Shown piece after piece: positions 52,431 to 62,599 of a stretch of 64,000 bases of DNA. Origin of the DNA: Chryseobacterium aureum. Its GTDB lineage: Bacteria; Bacteroidota; Bacteroidia; Flavobacteriales; Weeksellaceae. The position numbers and the translations under genes were made by a program. The stretch lies in the NCBI RefSeq assembly GCF_003971235.1, contig NZ_CP034661.1, forward strand, positions 3,782,001 through 3,846,000, written 5' to 3'. The notes under the pieces were generated by a model. The model saw nothing but the letters and a program-made list of their open reading frames with translations, was not told the origin of the DNA and did not search any database. How positions within the stretch are numbered: position 1 is the stretch's first letter; each line of letters starts with the position of its first letter.

Positions 52431-53243
52431 TTAAAAAACAGTTGCAGCAAGCTGAATTCTTGCATACTTGTTGGATGGATTCCACATGGCCATCATGGAT
52501 ACAGGAAGATTGTAATGATCTGTAATCTTAACTATCTTTCCTGCTTTTACGCCCACATTGACGATGTCAAAGCTGTTTTTACCGTTGCCATATAAGAATG
52601 TTTTGTCATTGAGAGCGAATCCTGCGCCTACAAATGCATCCAAGTTTACTTTCTCTCCTTTAATGACAGGATAGCTTGCCTGCACATAGGTCGAATATCT
52701 GTTTTTCTTATAGCTTCCACCAGGTTCCAGAATAACTTCTCCCGCATTGGCACCACCGTACAGCATGATATCAGCTTCAATATTGATCGGGAATGAAGGC
52801 CCGAACGTATAGTTTGTTCTTAAATCAATAATGTGGGCGGTTCTCCTTTGCGAGTAGCTGAAAATATCATCAGCGGCTACTACAGTATTAATGTTGCGGG
52901 AGTTGTAAAGATCCCATAATCCAATGTAAAAGCGTCCGTCAGAATACTGAACATAGTAATTGATCTCTTTGTAATGGGTATTGTCCTTGTCATCCGCTAA
53001 TGCAGATGCTCCCCAGATTCCTACCTTCCATTTTTTCTCCGCATCTAAGGCATAAGAAAGGTTTCCCATTACCACAGGTTTATCTGTAATAATAAGGCCT
53101 CTCCATAAGTGATTGTTCTGAATGTTGGCTGTAAAATCAAGCCGTCCTGCTTTTGTTTCCTTTGTTTCGCTGCTTTCCTGTGAAAATAATCTTCCGGTAC
53201 CTAGGATGAGAAGGAAGATTCCCTTTAAGACTTTTTTCATCAT
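52431..53243 (-). CDS. Outer-membrane beta-barrel porin, TorF/Gcw_chp-like
   Basis: 270 aa. A signal peptide (about 1-21) precedes a barrel that begins RLDFTANIQNNHLWRGLIITDKP (a block typical of the TorF-like Gcw_chp family, PF09694: ANxxxxYxxRGxxxT), continues with alternating aromatic strands and ends with an aromatic C-terminal residue (IQLAATVF). The start codon is 5 bp from the end of glpF, so it is the fourth gene of the glp operon. I infer that it brings glycerol or glycerol phosphodiesters across the outer membrane; this is not established. A second Met at 53240 is an alternative start. Confidence 0.8.
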   Translation of the reverse strand: MMKKVLKGIFLLILGTGRLFSQESSETKETKAGRLDFTANIQNNHLWRGLIITDKPVVMGNLSYALDAEKKWKVGIWGASALADDKDNTHYKEINYYVQYSDGRFYIGLWDLYNSRNINTVVAADDIFSYSQRRTAHIIDLRTNYTFGPSFPINIEADIMLYGGANAGEVILEPGGSYKKNRYSTYVQASYPVIKGEKVNLDAFVGAGFALNDKTFLYGNGKNSFDIVNVGVKAGKIVKITDHYNLPVSMMAMWNPSNKYARIQLAATVF

Positions 53244-53248
53244 CTGTT

Positions 53249-53980
53249 TTATTTTAAAAATCCATATAATACTGCTGCGATCACAGCCCCTGTAACAGGG
53301 CCTACTACAGGAATCCAGGCGTAAGACCAGTCACTGCTTCCTTTTACAGGCAAGATAGCGTGCATGGTTCTCGGAGCAAGATCTCTCGCCGGGTTGATGG
53401 CATATCCCGTTGTCCCTCCGAGAGATAAACCAATTGCCCATACCACAAACGTAACGGGAATGGCACCAATAGAACCTAACCCTACCTTTGCAGTAGGATC
53501 TACCTGCAATGAAATGCTCGGATCAGCAAAATAAAAGACACAGAATACCAGAACAAATGTTCCGATGATTTCACTGATAAGGTTAGATGATGTTTTTCTG
53601 ATAGCAGGGGTGGTGCTGAAACAGGCCAGTTTTGCTCCTTCATCTTCCGTAATAGCAAAATGATCTTTATGAAACAGCCATACTAAAAATGCACCCAGCA
53701 TTCCGCCAATCATTTGCGCTGCAATATAAGATGGAACCAGGTCCCACGAAAACTTTCCTGCAGTGGCAAGACCAATGGTTACAGCCGGGTTCAGATGAGC
53801 CCCACTTATTGGGCCGGCAACAGTTACTCCCACAAATACGGCGAGTGCCCATGCGGTAGTAATCACGATCCATCCGGAATTATTTCCTTTCGTATCTTTT
53901 AAGACAACATTGGCTACAACACCGTTGCCTAACAATATAAGAAGCATCGTTCCGATAACTTCTGCAATAAATGGGGTCAT
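53249..53980 (-). CDS. glpF: Glycerol uptake facilitator GlpF (MIP family)
   Basis: 243 aa, six transmembrane helices plus two half-helices. Both NPA boxes are intact: HLNPAVTIG (first) and INPARDLAPR (second). The Asp after the second NPAR is typical of glycerol-conducting aquaglyceroporins rather than water-only aquaporins. Inner-membrane channel for glycerol. 22 bp after glpK in the operon. Confidence 0.93.
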   Translation of the reverse strand: MTPFIAEVIGTMLLILLGNGVVANVVLKDTKGNNSGWIVITTAWALAVFVGVTVAGPISGAHLNPAVTIGLATAGKFSWDLVPSYIAAQMIGGMLGAFLVWLFHKDHFAITEDEGAKLACFSTTPAIRKTSSNLISEIIGTFVLVFCVFYFADPSISLQVDPTAKVGLGSIGAIPVTFVVWAIGLSLGGTTGYAINPARDLAPRTMHAILPVKGSSDWSYAWIPVVGPVTGAVIAAVLYGFLK

Positions 53981-54002
53981 ATAAGTTTTTTTTAAGTGAA
54001 AA

Positions 54003-55499
54003 TTAATCTTCTATCCAGCTTTGAGCACTTTTTACAGCTTTCTTCCAGAAATGACTCATCTTATCCACCTGCTCTCTCTTCAGTTGAGGATGGAAATCTT
54101 TATCTATGATCCACTGTTCCTGAATTTCATCAATATTTTTCCAGTATCCTACTGCAAGTCCGGCAAGATATGCGGCACCAAGAGCTGTTGTTTCAAGGGT
54201 TTTAGGTCTTGTTATTTTAAAACCGAAAAGATCAGACTGGATTTGCATGAGAAGGTCACTTGCAGAAGCGCCGCCGTCAACTCTTAATTCAAGGCTGGCT
54301 GTTCCGGAATCAGCTTCCATGGCTTTTACAATATCATATACCTGAAATGCGATTCCTTCCAGGGTTGCTCTCGCGATGTGCCCGTCTGTAGTACCACGGG
54401 TAATTCCTACAATCGTTCCTCGGGCATACTGATCCCAGTAAGGAGCACCAAGGCCAGTCAGTGCAGGCACGAAATATACACCGCCATTATCCGGTACAGA
54501 AGCAGCCAGTTCATTCACCTGATCGGAAGAATGAATAATCTTAAGGCCGTCTCTGAGCCATTGGATGGCTGCGCCTCCTACAAATACACTTCCTTCCAGT
54601 GCATAGTTCACTTCTCCATTAATTTTCCAGGCTACGGTTGTCAGTAGATTATTTTTAGAAGAAACGGCTTCGGTTCCGGTATTCATTAATAAGAAGCATC
54701 CTGTTCCATAGGTATTTTTTACCATTCCCGGAGTAGTACACATCTGTCCGAATAATGCAGCCTGCTGATCGCCTGCAATTCCGGCAATTGGGATTTTGGT
54801 GGAGAATAAAGTAGTGGCTGTTTCGCCATATACTTCACTGCTCTGTTTTACTTCCGGAAGAATATTTTCAGGAATGTTGAATAATTCCAATAAATCATGA
54901 TCCCATTCTAACGTATGAATATTAAGAAGCATTGTTCTGCTGGCGTTGGAAACATCGGTGATAAACATTTTTCCCCTGGTAAGTTTCCATACAAGCCATG
55001 TGTCAACGGTTCCGAAACATAATTTTCCTTCTTCAGCTTTTTGTCTTGCTCCTTCTACGTTATCGAGAATCCATTTCAGCTTGGTTGCTGAGAAGTAAGC
55101 ATCCAGAACGAGTCCTGTTTTTTCTTTGATCTTTTCTGCATGTCCCTGTTCTTTCAGTTCGTCACAGTATTTTGAAGTTCTTCGGTCCTGCCATACAATC
55201 GCATTGTAAATGGGTTCGCCCGTTTCTTTATCCCAAACAATGGTAGTTTCACGCTGATTGGTAATTCCGATAGCAGCCACTTCCAGTCCTGAAATTCCTG
55301 CTTTTGCTATGATTTCTGCTGCTACGGAGATTTGTGAAGACCAGATTTCGTTAGGATCATGCTCTACCCATCCCGGAGTAGGGAATATCTGTCTGAAGTC
55401 TTTCTGCGATACATATTTGATTTCTCCGCTGTGATTGAAGAGAATCGCTCTGGAGGAAGTTGTCCCCTGGTCTAGAGCGAGGATAAGTTTTTCATTCAT
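54003..55499 (-). CDS. glpK: Glycerol kinase
   Basis: 498 aa, full length. FGGY kinase blocks are [67 protein letters not shown] and [19 protein letters not shown]. It makes glycerol 3-phosphate with ATP, trapping glycerol in the cell. Follows glpD by 10 bp. Confidence 0.97.
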   Translation of the reverse strand: MNEKLILALDQGTTSSRAILFNHSGEIKYVSQKDFRQIFPTPGWVEHDPNEIWSSQISVAAEIIAKAGISGLEVAAIGITNQRETTIVWDKETGEPIYNAIVWQDRRTSKYCDELKEQGHAEKIKEKTGLVLDAYFSATKLKWILDNVEGARQKAEEGKLCFGTVDTWLVWKLTRGKMFITDVSNASRTMLLNIHTLEWDHDLLELFNIPENILPEVKQSSEVYGETATTLFSTKIPIAGIAGDQQAALFGQMCTTPGMVKNTYGTGCFLLMNTGTEAVSSKNNLLTTVAWKINGEVNYALEGSVFVGGAAIQWLRDGLKIIHSSDQVNELAASVPDNGGVYFVPALTGLGAPYWDQYARGTIVGITRGTTDGHIARATLEGIAFQVYDIVKAMEADSGTASLELRVDGGASASDLLMQIQSDLFGFKITRPKTLETTALGAAYLAGLAVGYWKNIDEIQEQWIIDKDFHPQLKREQVDKMSHFWKKAVKSAQSWIED

Positions 55500-55509
55500 G
55501 TATATAGTG

Positions 55510-57108
55510 CTAATTTAGGTTGATAACTTTAGGTGAATAAGGCGTTAATAGATATCCTCTTGCTAATTCAATAAATTCATTTTCCTGCTGCTGAGCCCAT
55601 TCTTCAGAATAGCCTTTTTCTTCAGCAATGATTCTGGCTACGTTGTGAGCGCTGTCTATTGCGGCTCTTGCATCCAGAAACAGTAAGCGTACCCTTCTGG
55701 CGAGAATGTCTTCAATAGTCTCTGCCATTTCTGTTCTTACAGCCCATACTGCTTCTGCTACCGTGAAAGGGTGATCCGGGTGGATTCTTTGCGCGTATCG
55801 TGGATTACTTTGCTGCAATGCTTTAATGGCTGGAATGTCAGATCCGTAAACATAAAGGTGGTTTGTTCTGTCTACCTGTTCAGGCTTTATATTTCCATGG
55901 ATGGAAAGGTGTTCTGTTTTAGAAGGGCTGTTGCCCAGTCTGTGAACTTTCATTGCTTCGTCTACGGTGTCTTCAGCCATTTTACGGTAGGTGGTCCATT
56001 TTCCTCCGATGATGGAAACCAGTCCGGTATCTGAAGTAATCACTTTATGGCTTCGGGAAACCTCTTTTGTGCTTTTGCTTCCATCTTTAGGAGCTGCAAG
56101 CGGACGAAGACCTGCAAAAACTGATTTTACATCTTCACGGGTCGGTTTTTTAGACAGATACTGTCTTGCCGTATTTAAGACAAAGCTGATTTCCTCTTCC
56201 AAAGCACGGGGTTCAAAGCTTTCATCCTTTAAAAGGGTGTCAGTAGTTCCTACCAAAGCTCTGTCATGCCACGGGACAACAAATAGAACTCTGCCGTCTG
56301 AAGTTTTCGGAATCATGATGGCATCATCACTTTTCAGAAAAGATTTGTCCAGTACAAGGTGAATTCCCTGGCTTGGTACCACAAGTTTACCATGCTTAGG
56401 ATTGTTCATGTTAAGAATGTCATTCGTAAATACACCGGTGGCGTTGATGACTACTTTACCATGGATCTGATATTGCTGTTTGGAGAACTGATCTTCCGCA
56501 ACTACACCTATTACTTTGTCAGAAGCATCTTTCAAAAGGTTGACTACTTTTACATAATTAACAGCACTTCCGCCTTTTTCAATGATAGTTTGGGTAAGAT
56601 TGACCGCAAGTCTGGCATCATCAAACTGTCCGTCCTGGTAAACAACACCGCTCATTAAGTGATTTTGTTCAATAGTAGGAAGCTTTTCAACTGTTTTTGA
56701 TTTGCTGATGTATCTGGTCTTACCTAAACTTAGTTTTCCGGCAAGAAAATCGTAAACCGACAGTCCTATTTTATAGTAGATTCCGCCCCACCATGTATAG
56801 TTCGGAATAATGAAAGACTGATTTTTTACGATATGGGCTGCATTTTTCGCCAGAAGGCCTCTTTCTTTCAATGCTTCTTTTACCAATCCCACATCTCCCT
56901 GTGCGAGATATCTGACCCCACCATGTACCAGTTTGGTACTTCTGCTGGATGTTGCTTTTGCAAAGTCATGAGATTCAAGCAATAAAGTTTTAAATCCCCT
57001 GCTTACCGCGTCTAATGCTGAACCTAAACCACTGGCTCCCCCTCCTATGACTATAAAGTCCCATTCTTTTACATGGGTTAATTTACTGAGTTCTTCGTTT
57101 CGTTTCAT
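55510..57108 (-). CDS. glpD: Aerobic glycerol-3-phosphate dehydrogenase
   Basis: 532 aa. The FAD-binding motif [19 protein letters not shown] starts near residue 20; [20 protein letters not shown] and the C-terminal [31 protein letters not shown] match the GlpD/GlpA family. It oxidises glycerol 3-phosphate to dihydroxyacetone phosphate and feeds electrons to quinone at the inner membrane. First gene of the operon; its promoter region has direct operator-like repeats. Confidence 0.96.
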   Translation of the reverse strand: MKRNEELSKLTHVKEWDFIVIGGGASGLGSALDAVSRGFKTLLLESHDFAKATSSRSTKLVHGGVRYLAQGDVGLVKEALKERGLLAKNAAHIVKNQSFIIPNYTWWGGIYYKIGLSVYDFLAGKLSLGKTRYISKSKTVEKLPTIEQNHLMSGVVYQDGQFDDARLAVNLTQTIIEKGGSAVNYVKVVNLLKDASDKVIGVVAEDQFSKQQYQIHGKVVINATGVFTNDILNMNNPKHGKLVVPSQGIHLVLDKSFLKSDDAIMIPKTSDGRVLFVVPWHDRALVGTTDTLLKDESFEPRALEEEISFVLNTARQYLSKKPTREDVKSVFAGLRPLAAPKDGSKSTKEVSRSHKVITSDTGLVSIIGGKWTTYRKMAEDTVDEAMKVHRLGNSPSKTEHLSIHGNIKPEQVDRTNHLYVYGSDIPAIKALQQSNPRYAQRIHPDHPFTVAEAVWAVRTEMAETIEDILARRVRLLFLDARAAIDSAHNVARIIAEEKGYSEEWAQQQENEFIELARGYLLTPYSPKVINLN

Positions 57109-57110
57109 AA

Positions 57111-57132
57111 ATGTTTCGTTTATGTTTCGTTT
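57111..57132. promoter_or_regulatory. Candidate GlpR operator, two 11-bp direct repeats
   Basis: ATGTTTCGTTT occurs twice head to tail at 57111-57121 and 57122-57132, between the glpD -7 box and its ATG. A third TTTCGTTT lies over the first codons of glpD, and the reverse motif AAACGAA lies at 57214-57220, just after the glpR -7 box. Confidence 0.6.
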
Positions 57133-57133
57133 T

Positions 57134-57161
57134 CAAATATATAAATTAAAAATGAAAGCAA
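57134..57161 (-). promoter_or_regulatory. Promoter of the glp operon
   Basis: Minus-strand -33 TTG (57159-57161), 17 bp, -7 TATATTTG (57134-57141). The repeats lie directly downstream, at the probable transcription start, a position that would block RNA polymerase. Confidence 0.7.
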
Positions 57162-57202
57162 AAAGAAAATAAATGAAATTTTAAGATATGAAAAAAAAGC
57201 GG

Positions 57203-57220
57203 TATTTTTGAGGAAACGAA
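57203..57220 (+). promoter_or_regulatory. glpR -7 box and operator half-site
   Basis: TATTTTTG (57203-57210) is followed within 4 bp by AAACGAA (57214-57220), the inverse of the glpD repeat motif, 4 bp before the glpR ATG. Confidence 0.5.
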
Positions 57221-57224
57221 TACA

Positions 57225-57989
57225 ATGGAAAAGCTACTACCAAGGCAGGACGAAATATTGAAAGAGCTTGAAGAAAAAGGGTATGTCCTTGTTCAGGATC
57301 TGTGTGAAAAGCTCAATGTTTCTTCGGTTACGATCCGAAAGGATCTGAACTATCTTGAAGGTCTTGGGCTTCTTTTCAGAAATCATGGAGGAGCCAGTAA
57401 GCAGGTAAGGTATGCTTATGAGAAAAATGTAGTGGAAAAAGAAAGTATCAATGTGGAAGCGAAGCAGGCTATCGCAAAAGCAGCTTTGTCATTGATTCAG
57501 GAAAACGACAGTATTATATTGGCTTCCGGTACCACAATGCATTATCTTGCGAGAATGCTGGTGAACTTTGGGCCGCTTACGGTACTTACATCTTCTCTGA
57601 GGGTGGCGATTGAGCTTTGCAATAATCCCAATATTAATATTATCCAGCTGGGAGGCGAAGTGAGAAAAAGCTCCACTTCCATAGTAGGATCTATTTCTGA
57701 AGGAATCCTTAAGCAGTTTTCATGCAATAAACTTTTTCTGGGAGTAGACGGTATTGATCCGGAATTCGGGATCAGTACTTCGAATGCAGCAGAAGCTCAC
57801 CTGAATCAGGTGATGATGGAATGTGCAGACCAGACTGTAATTCTTGCTGATTCTTCCAAACTGAATAAAAAAGGTTTTGGGAAGATTGCAGCTTTGGATC
57901 AGGTGGATTATCTCATTACAGATCATGGAATTTGTGCTGAAGATAAGGCTGCGCTGGAAGAGGTTGGTGTGAAGGTTGTGGCTCAATAA
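57225..57989 (+). CDS. glpR: DeoR/GlpR family transcriptional repressor
   Basis: 254 aa. An N-terminal winged HTH (about 1-58: RQDEILKELEEKGYVLVQDLCEKLNVSSVTIRKDLNYLE) precedes the sugar-phosphate-binding DeoRC domain with IILASGTTMHYLA, LTVLTSSLRVAI and ILADSSKLNKKGFGKIA. In E. coli GlpR the inducer is glycerol 3-phosphate; the divergent glp operon supports the same role here. The symbol rests on context, since other DeoR proteins look alike. Confidence 0.88.
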   Translation: MEKLLPRQDEILKELEEKGYVLVQDLCEKLNVSSVTIRKDLNYLEGLGLLFRNHGGASKQVRYAYEKNVVEKESINVEAKQAIAKAALSLIQENDSIILASGTTMHYLARMLVNFGPLTVLTSSLRVAIELCNNPNINIIQLGGEVRKSSTSIVGSISEGILKQFSCNKLFLGVDGIDPEFGISTSNAAEAHLNQVMMECADQTVILADSSKLNKKGFGKIAALDQVDYLITDHGICAEDKAALEEVGVKVVAQ

Positions 57990-58239
57990 CGGATTCATCC
58001 TGATTTCTTTTTTTTAAATCAAAATTAATCCCGGGGAAATTGGTTCTCAATTTTTCCAAAATCATCTAATTGATTAAAAATCAAAATATTTTACCTGAAA
58101 TATTTGCCAGTTATAAAATTATTCATAAATTTGCACACTCATTTTAGGGGCGTAGTATGCCTATATCAAAAGTAGAAATTACTTCAGACTTCCGAAAAAT
58201 GGGGATAAATAAAGGATAAATTTTATTATAATATAAACA
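57990..58239 (+). promoter_or_regulatory. Promoter and leader of S10 operon
   Basis: TTG (58104-58106), 19 bp, TAAATTTG (58126-58133) is a near-ideal promoter with the same spacing as that of rpsL. The transcript would begin near 58140 and carry a leader of about 100 nt before rplC, with a small hairpin AAGTA/TACTT at about 58170-58184. The remaining 110 bp after glpR hold no clear terminator. Confidence 0.6.
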
Positions 58240-58866
58240 ATGTCAGGTATTATTGGTAAAAAAATCGGTATGACGTCTTTGTTTAACGAAGAAGGGAAAA
58301 ACATCCCTTGTACAGTTATCCAAGCTGGTCCATGCTCGGTTTTACAGGTCAGAACCTTAGAAAAAGACGGTTATAAAGCTGTTCAATTAGGTTTCGATGA
58401 CAAGAGTGAGAAGAACGTTGGTAAAGCGTTAGCTGGCCATTTTAAAAAGGCTGGTTCTGCTCCTAAAGCTAAATTAGTAGAATTCTACAGAGAATTCGTT
58501 GATGAAGTAAAAGTAGGAGAAGAAGTAAAAGTTGATTTATTCACAGAAGGTGAGTATGTTGACGTAACAGGAACTTCAAAAGGTAAAGGCTTCCAGGGTG
58601 TTGTTAAAAGACACGGATTTGGAGGTGTAATGCAGGCAACTCATGGTCAGCACAACAGACTTAGAGCTCCAGGTTCTATCGGTGCTGGTTCAGACCCTTC
58701 AAGAGTATTCAAAGGGATGAGAATGGCTGGAAGAATGGGAGGTGAGCAGGTAACTGTTCAAAACCTTCAAGTGTTAAAAGTTGATCAAGAACAAAATCTT
58801 TTAGTAGTAAAAGGTGCTGTTCCGGGAGCTAAAAATTCTTATGTAATTATCAGAAAATGGAACTAG
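58240..58866 (+). CDS. rplC: 50S ribosomal protein uL3
   Basis: 208 aa. Conserved [70 protein letters not shown]. It is one of the first proteins to bind 23S rRNA. First gene of the operon here because rpsJ lies elsewhere. Overlaps rplD by 10 bp. Confidence 0.97.
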   Translation: MSGIIGKKIGMTSLFNEEGKNIPCTVIQAGPCSVLQVRTLEKDGYKAVQLGFDDKSEKNVGKALAGHFKKAGSAPKAKLVEFYREFVDEVKVGEEVKVDLFTEGEYVDVTGTSKGKGFQGVVKRHGFGGVMQATHGQHNRLRAPGSIGAGSDPSRVFKGMRMAGRMGGEQVTVQNLQVLKVDQEQNLLVVKGAVPGAKNSYVIIRKWN

Positions 58867-59486
58867 TAGTATTAAATACATCAGGAAAAGAGACCGGAAG
58901 AAAAGTAACTCTAGACGAAACAGTATTCGGAATTGAGCCAAATCAGCACGCGGTCTACTTAGAAGTTAAACAGTACCTTGCTGCACAAAGACAAGGAACT
59001 CATAAAGCAAAAGAAAGAAGCGAAATTACAGCTTCTACTAAAAAGCTTAAGAAGCAAAAAGGATCTGGATCTGCTAGATATGGTGATATTAAATCTCCAA
59101 CTTTCAGAGGTGGAGGTAGAGTATTCGGACCAAAACCAAGAGACTACAGATTCAAATTGAACAAAGCTCTTAAGAGATTAGCTAAGAAATCTGTTTTATC
59201 TCAGAAAATGAGAGACAACAGCATTAAAGTTTTAGAAGATTTGAGCTTTGCAGCTCCTAAGACTAAAGATTTTATCAATGTATTGGATGCATTGGAACTT
59301 AACGGTAAAAAATCTTTATTCGTTCTTCCTGAAGCTAACAAGAATGTGTATTTATCTTCAAGAAACTTACCTAAAGCTAAAGTAATGAACTTCAACGAAA
59401 TCAGTTCTTACGATTTAGTCAACGCAGGTGAGATTATTTTCTTCGAAGGTGCAGTTGAAAAATTCCAGGAAAATTTAAAGAAATAA
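58857..59486 (+). CDS. rplD: 50S ribosomal protein uL4
   Basis: 209 aa, with [24 protein letters not shown] and [22 protein letters not shown] in the extended loop that lines the exit tunnel. In E. coli L4 autoregulates this operon; the leader before rplC is a candidate target here, untested. Overlaps rplC by 10 bp. Confidence 0.97.
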   Translation: MELVVLNTSGKETGRKVTLDETVFGIEPNQHAVYLEVKQYLAAQRQGTHKAKERSEITASTKKLKKQKGSGSARYGDIKSPTFRGGGRVFGPKPRDYRFKLNKALKRLAKKSVLSQKMRDNSIKVLEDLSFAAPKTKDFINVLDALELNGKKSLFVLPEANKNVYLSSRNLPKAKVMNFNEISSYDLVNAGEIIFFEGAVEKFQENLKK

Positions 59487-59489
59487 GTC

Positions 59490-59780
59490 ATGTCTATTAT
59501 TATTAAACCAGTTATTTCAGAAAAGGCTAATTACCTTACAGATTTAAGAGGTTCTTATTCTTTCTTAGTAGATCCTAAGGCGAATAAAATCCAGATTAAA
59601 AAAGCTGTTGAAGCAGCTTACGGTGTAAAAGTAGCAGACGTTAACACAATGATTTATGCTCCGAAGGTTTCTTCAAAATACACTAAAAAAGGTCTTCAAG
59701 TAGGAAAGACAAATAAATTGAAAAAAGCGGTAATCAAACTTGCTGAAGGTGAGGTTATCGATATTTTTGCTGTAAATTAA
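59490..59780 (+). CDS. rplW: 50S ribosomal protein uL23
   Basis: 96 aa. IIKPVISEKANYLTDLRGSYSF and IKKAVEAAYGVKVADVNTM are typical of L23, which docks trigger factor and SRP at the tunnel exit. 3 bp after rplD. Confidence 0.96.
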   Translation: MSIIIKPVISEKANYLTDLRGSYSFLVDPKANKIQIKKAVEAAYGVKVADVNTMIYAPKVSSKYTKKGLQVGKTNKLKKAVIKLAEGEVIDIFAVN

Positions 59781-59802
59781 TTATTAATTATAAATAATAG
59801 TA

Positions 59803-60624
59803 ATGTCTGTTAGAAAATTAAAACCTATCACCCCGGGACAGAGATTCAGAATTGTAAACAATTTTGAGGAAATTACTACCAACAAACCAGAGAAATCTCT
59901 TACAGTTGGTATTAAAAAGTCAGGTGGACGTAACCAAACAGGTAAAATGACCATGCGTTACACCGGAGGTGGACACAAAAAGAAATACAGAATTATTGAC
60001 TTCAAAAGAAACAAAGCAAACGTTGAAGCCACTGTAAAATCTGTAGAATACGATCCAAACAGAACTGCATTTATCGCTTTATTAGAGTACGCAGACGGAG
60101 AGAAGAGATATATCATCGCTCCAAACGGTATCAAAGTTGATCAGAAAGTAGTATCAGGAGAAAGCGTTGAACCAAACGTAGGTAACGCAATGAAATTGAA
60201 AAATATTCCATTGGGTACTGTGATCTCTTGTGTTGAAATGAAGCCTGGACAAGGTGCAATTTTAGCAAGAAGTGCTGGTTCTTCAGCTCAATTAACTTCA
60301 AGAGACGGAAAATATGCAATCATCAAATTGCCTTCAGGAGAATCCAGAATGATCCTTACTGAGTGTATGGCAATGATTGGTTCTGTTTCCAACTCAGATC
60401 ACCAATTAACGGTATCAGGTAAGGCTGGTAGAAGCAGATGGTTAGGTAGAAGACCTAGAACAAGAGCGGTTGTAATGAACCCGGTAGATCACCCAATGGG
60501 TGGTGGTGAAGGACGTTCTTCAGGAGGTCACCCAAGATCTAGAAACGGTAAACCGGCTAAAGGTTACAAAACTAGAAAGAAAAACAAAGTGTCTAACCGT
60601 TACATCGTATCTAAAAGAAAATAA
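59803..60624 (+). CDS. rplB: 50S ribosomal protein uL2
   Basis: 273 aa. [23 protein letters not shown], and the C-terminal [20 protein letters not shown] with the His needed near the peptidyl transferase centre. 22 bp after rplW. Confidence 0.97.
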   Translation: MSVRKLKPITPGQRFRIVNNFEEITTNKPEKSLTVGIKKSGGRNQTGKMTMRYTGGGHKKKYRIIDFKRNKANVEATVKSVEYDPNRTAFIALLEYADGEKRYIIAPNGIKVDQKVVSGESVEPNVGNAMKLKNIPLGTVISCVEMKPGQGAILARSAGSSAQLTSRDGKYAIIKLPSGESRMILTECMAMIGSVSNSDHQLTVSGKAGRSRWLGRRPRTRAVVMNPVDHPMGGGEGRSSGGHPRSRNGKPAKGYKTRKKNKVSNRYIVSKRK

Positions 60625-60626
60625 TT

Positions 60627-60905
60627 ATGGCAAGATCACTTAAAAAAGGACCGTTCATTCATCATACTTTAGATAAGAAGGTTCAGGCAAATATAGAGTC
60701 TGGTAAGAAGACAGTTATCAAAACTTGGTCTAGAGCATCGATGATCTCTCCGGACTTCGTAGGACAAACTATTGCAGTACACAACGGGAAATCTTTTATC
60801 CCGGTTTACGTTACTGAAAACATGGTTGGTCACAAGTTAGGCGAATTTTCTCCAACAAGATCTTTCAGAGGTCATGGTGGTAACAAAAACAAAGGAAGCA
60901 GATAA
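60627..60905 (+). CDS. rpsS: 30S ribosomal protein uS19
   Basis: 92 aa: [56 protein letters not shown]. It lies in the small-subunit head near the A site. 2 bp after rplB. Confidence 0.97.
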   Translation: MARSLKKGPFIHHTLDKKVQANIESGKKTVIKTWSRASMISPDFVGQTIAVHNGKSFIPVYVTENMVGHKLGEFSPTRSFRGHGGNKNKGSR

Positions 60906-60907
60906 TC

Positions 60908-61306
60908 ATGGGATCAAGAAAACAAGATAGTTCAATCGCAAGAAAAGAAGCTAACAAAGACGTTGTAAAAGCTTCATTAAATAATTGCCCGTCTTCTCCA
61001 AGAAAAATGAGATTAGTTGCTGATATCATTAGAGGAGAGCAGGTAGACAAAGCACTTTATATCTTAAAATATTCTAAGAAGGATGCTTCTAACAAGTTAG
61101 AAAAATTACTTCTTTCTGCTATGGCTAACTGGCAAGTGAAAAACGAAGGTGCAGACATCGAGGAAGCAAACCTTATCGTTAAAGAAATATTTGTGGATAG
61201 TGCAAGACAATTGAAGAGACTAAGACCAGCTCCGCAAGGTAGAGGGTATAGAATCAGAAAAAGATCTAACCACGTTACATTAATCTTAGGTAACAAAGAA
61301 AATTAA
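60908..61306 (+). CDS. rplV: 50S ribosomal protein uL22
   Basis: 132 aa with [22 protein letters not shown] and the tunnel loop region [20 protein letters not shown]. 2 bp after rpsS. The N-terminus ([18 protein letters not shown]) is a little longer than in E. coli L22. Confidence 0.96.
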   Translation: MGSRKQDSSIARKEANKDVVKASLNNCPSSPRKMRLVADIIRGEQVDKALYILKYSKKDASNKLEKLLLSAMANWQVKNEGADIEEANLIVKEIFVDSARQLKRLRPAPQGRGYRIRKRSNHVTLILGNKEN

Positions 61307-61313
61307 TCAAGGT

Positions 61314-62063
61314 ATGGGACAGAAGACAAATCCAATTGGTAACAGATTAGGTATCATCAGAGGATGGGATTCTAACTGGTTTGGTGGAAACGATTATGGA
61401 GACAGAATCGCTGAAGACTACAAAATCAGAAGATACCTTGAAGCTAGATTATCTAAAGGTGGTATTTCAAAAATTTATATTGAAAGAACTTTAAAATTAG
61501 TTACAGTAACTATTACGACTGCTAGACCGGGACTTATCATCGGTAAAGGAGGTCAGGAAGTTGATAAATTGAAAGAAGAGTTGAAGAAACTTACAGGTAA
61601 GGATATTCAAATCAACATTTTCGAAATCAAAAGACCTGAATTAGATGCTGTATTGGTTGCTGATAGTATTTCTAAGCAAATTGAAAACAGAATTTCTTAC
61701 AGAAGAGCTGTTAAAATGGCAATGGCAAGTACTATGAGAATGGGTGCTGAAGGTATTAAAGTTCAAATCTCCGGTAGATTGAACGGAGCTGAAATGGCAA
61801 GATCAGAATCTTTCAAAGAAGGAAGAATTCCATTGTCAACTTTCAGAGCTGATATCGATTACCACTGGGCAGAAGCTCACACTACTTACGGTAGACTAGG
61901 AGTAAAAGTTTGGATTATGAAAGGTGAAGTTTACGGTAAAAGAGAACTTTCTCCATTAGTAGGACAACAGAAAAAAGGAGGTCAGTCAGACAGAGGAAAC
62001 AGAGGAGGAGACAGAGACAACAGAAGACCTAGAAAAAACAACAACAATAACAATAATAATTAA
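61314..62063 (+). CDS. rpsC: 30S ribosomal protein uS3 with Asn-rich tail
   Basis: 249 aa. [21 protein letters not shown], the KH loop [14 protein letters not shown] and [13 protein letters not shown] are typical. The C-terminus continues as a Gly/Arg/Asp-rich stretch and eight Asn residues (NNNNNNNN), a low-complexity tail absent from E. coli S3. Separated from rplP by an unusually long 98-bp spacer. Confidence 0.96.
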   Translation: MGQKTNPIGNRLGIIRGWDSNWFGGNDYGDRIAEDYKIRRYLEARLSKGGISKIYIERTLKLVTVTITTARPGLIIGKGGQEVDKLKEELKKLTGKDIQINIFEIKRPELDAVLVADSISKQIENRISYRRAVKMAMASTMRMGAEGIKVQISGRLNGAEMARSESFKEGRIPLSTFRADIDYHWAEAHTTYGRLGVKVWIMKGEVYGKRELSPLVGQQKKGGQSDRGNRGGDRDNRRPRKNNNNNNNN

Positions 62064-62161
62064 AATTTTAGATTAGAAATTTTGAATTTTAAATTACCGT
62101 TACTTTTTTAAAATTAAAAAAAATCTAAAATCTAAAATCTAAAATCTAAAATTTAGAAATT
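62064..62161 (+). other. AT-rich spacer with tandem heptamers in S10 operon
   Basis: 98 bp between rpsC and rplP, while other gaps in the operon are 2-23 bp. It contains four exact copies of TCTAAAA (62124-62151) and, before them, TTTTAGA-type sequence that could pair with them into a long weak hairpin in the mRNA. Confidence 0.75.
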
Positions 62162-62587
62162 ATGTTACAACCAAAAAGAACCAAATTCCGTAGAGTTCAC
62201 AAGATGAAGATGAAGGGGAATGCCCAGAGAGGGAGTCAACTTGCTTACGGAACTTTTGGGATCAAAGCAACGGAAGGAGCTTGGATCACTGCAAGACAGA
62301 TTGAAGCAGCTCGTATCGCTGCGACAAGATATATGAAGAGAGAAGGTCAACTATGGATCAAAATCTTCCCAGACAAGCCAATTACTAAGAAACCAGCGGA
62401 AGTACGTATGGGTAAAGGTAAAGGTGCTGTTGAATATTGGGTAGCTGTAGTAAAACCAGGTAAAATTATGTTTGAAGTAGGAGGAGTTCCTTACGAAGTA
62501 GCGAAAGAAGCTCTTAGACTTGCTGCACAGAAATTACCAGTAGTTACTAAATTCATCGTTGCTAACGATTTTGTTAAACCTCTATAA
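62162..62587 (+). CDS. rplP: 50S ribosomal protein uL16
   Basis: 141 aa: [62 protein letters not shown]. It helps shape the A site of the large subunit. Begins directly after the heptamer spacer. Confidence 0.97.
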   Translation: MLQPKRTKFRRVHKMKMKGNAQRGSQLAYGTFGIKATEGAWITARQIEAARIAATRYMKREGQLWIKIFPDKPITKKPAEVRMGKGKGAVEYWVAVVKPGKIMFEVGGVPYEVAKEALRLAAQKLPVVTKFIVANDFVKPL

Positions 62588-62599
62588 TCTTTGAATACA

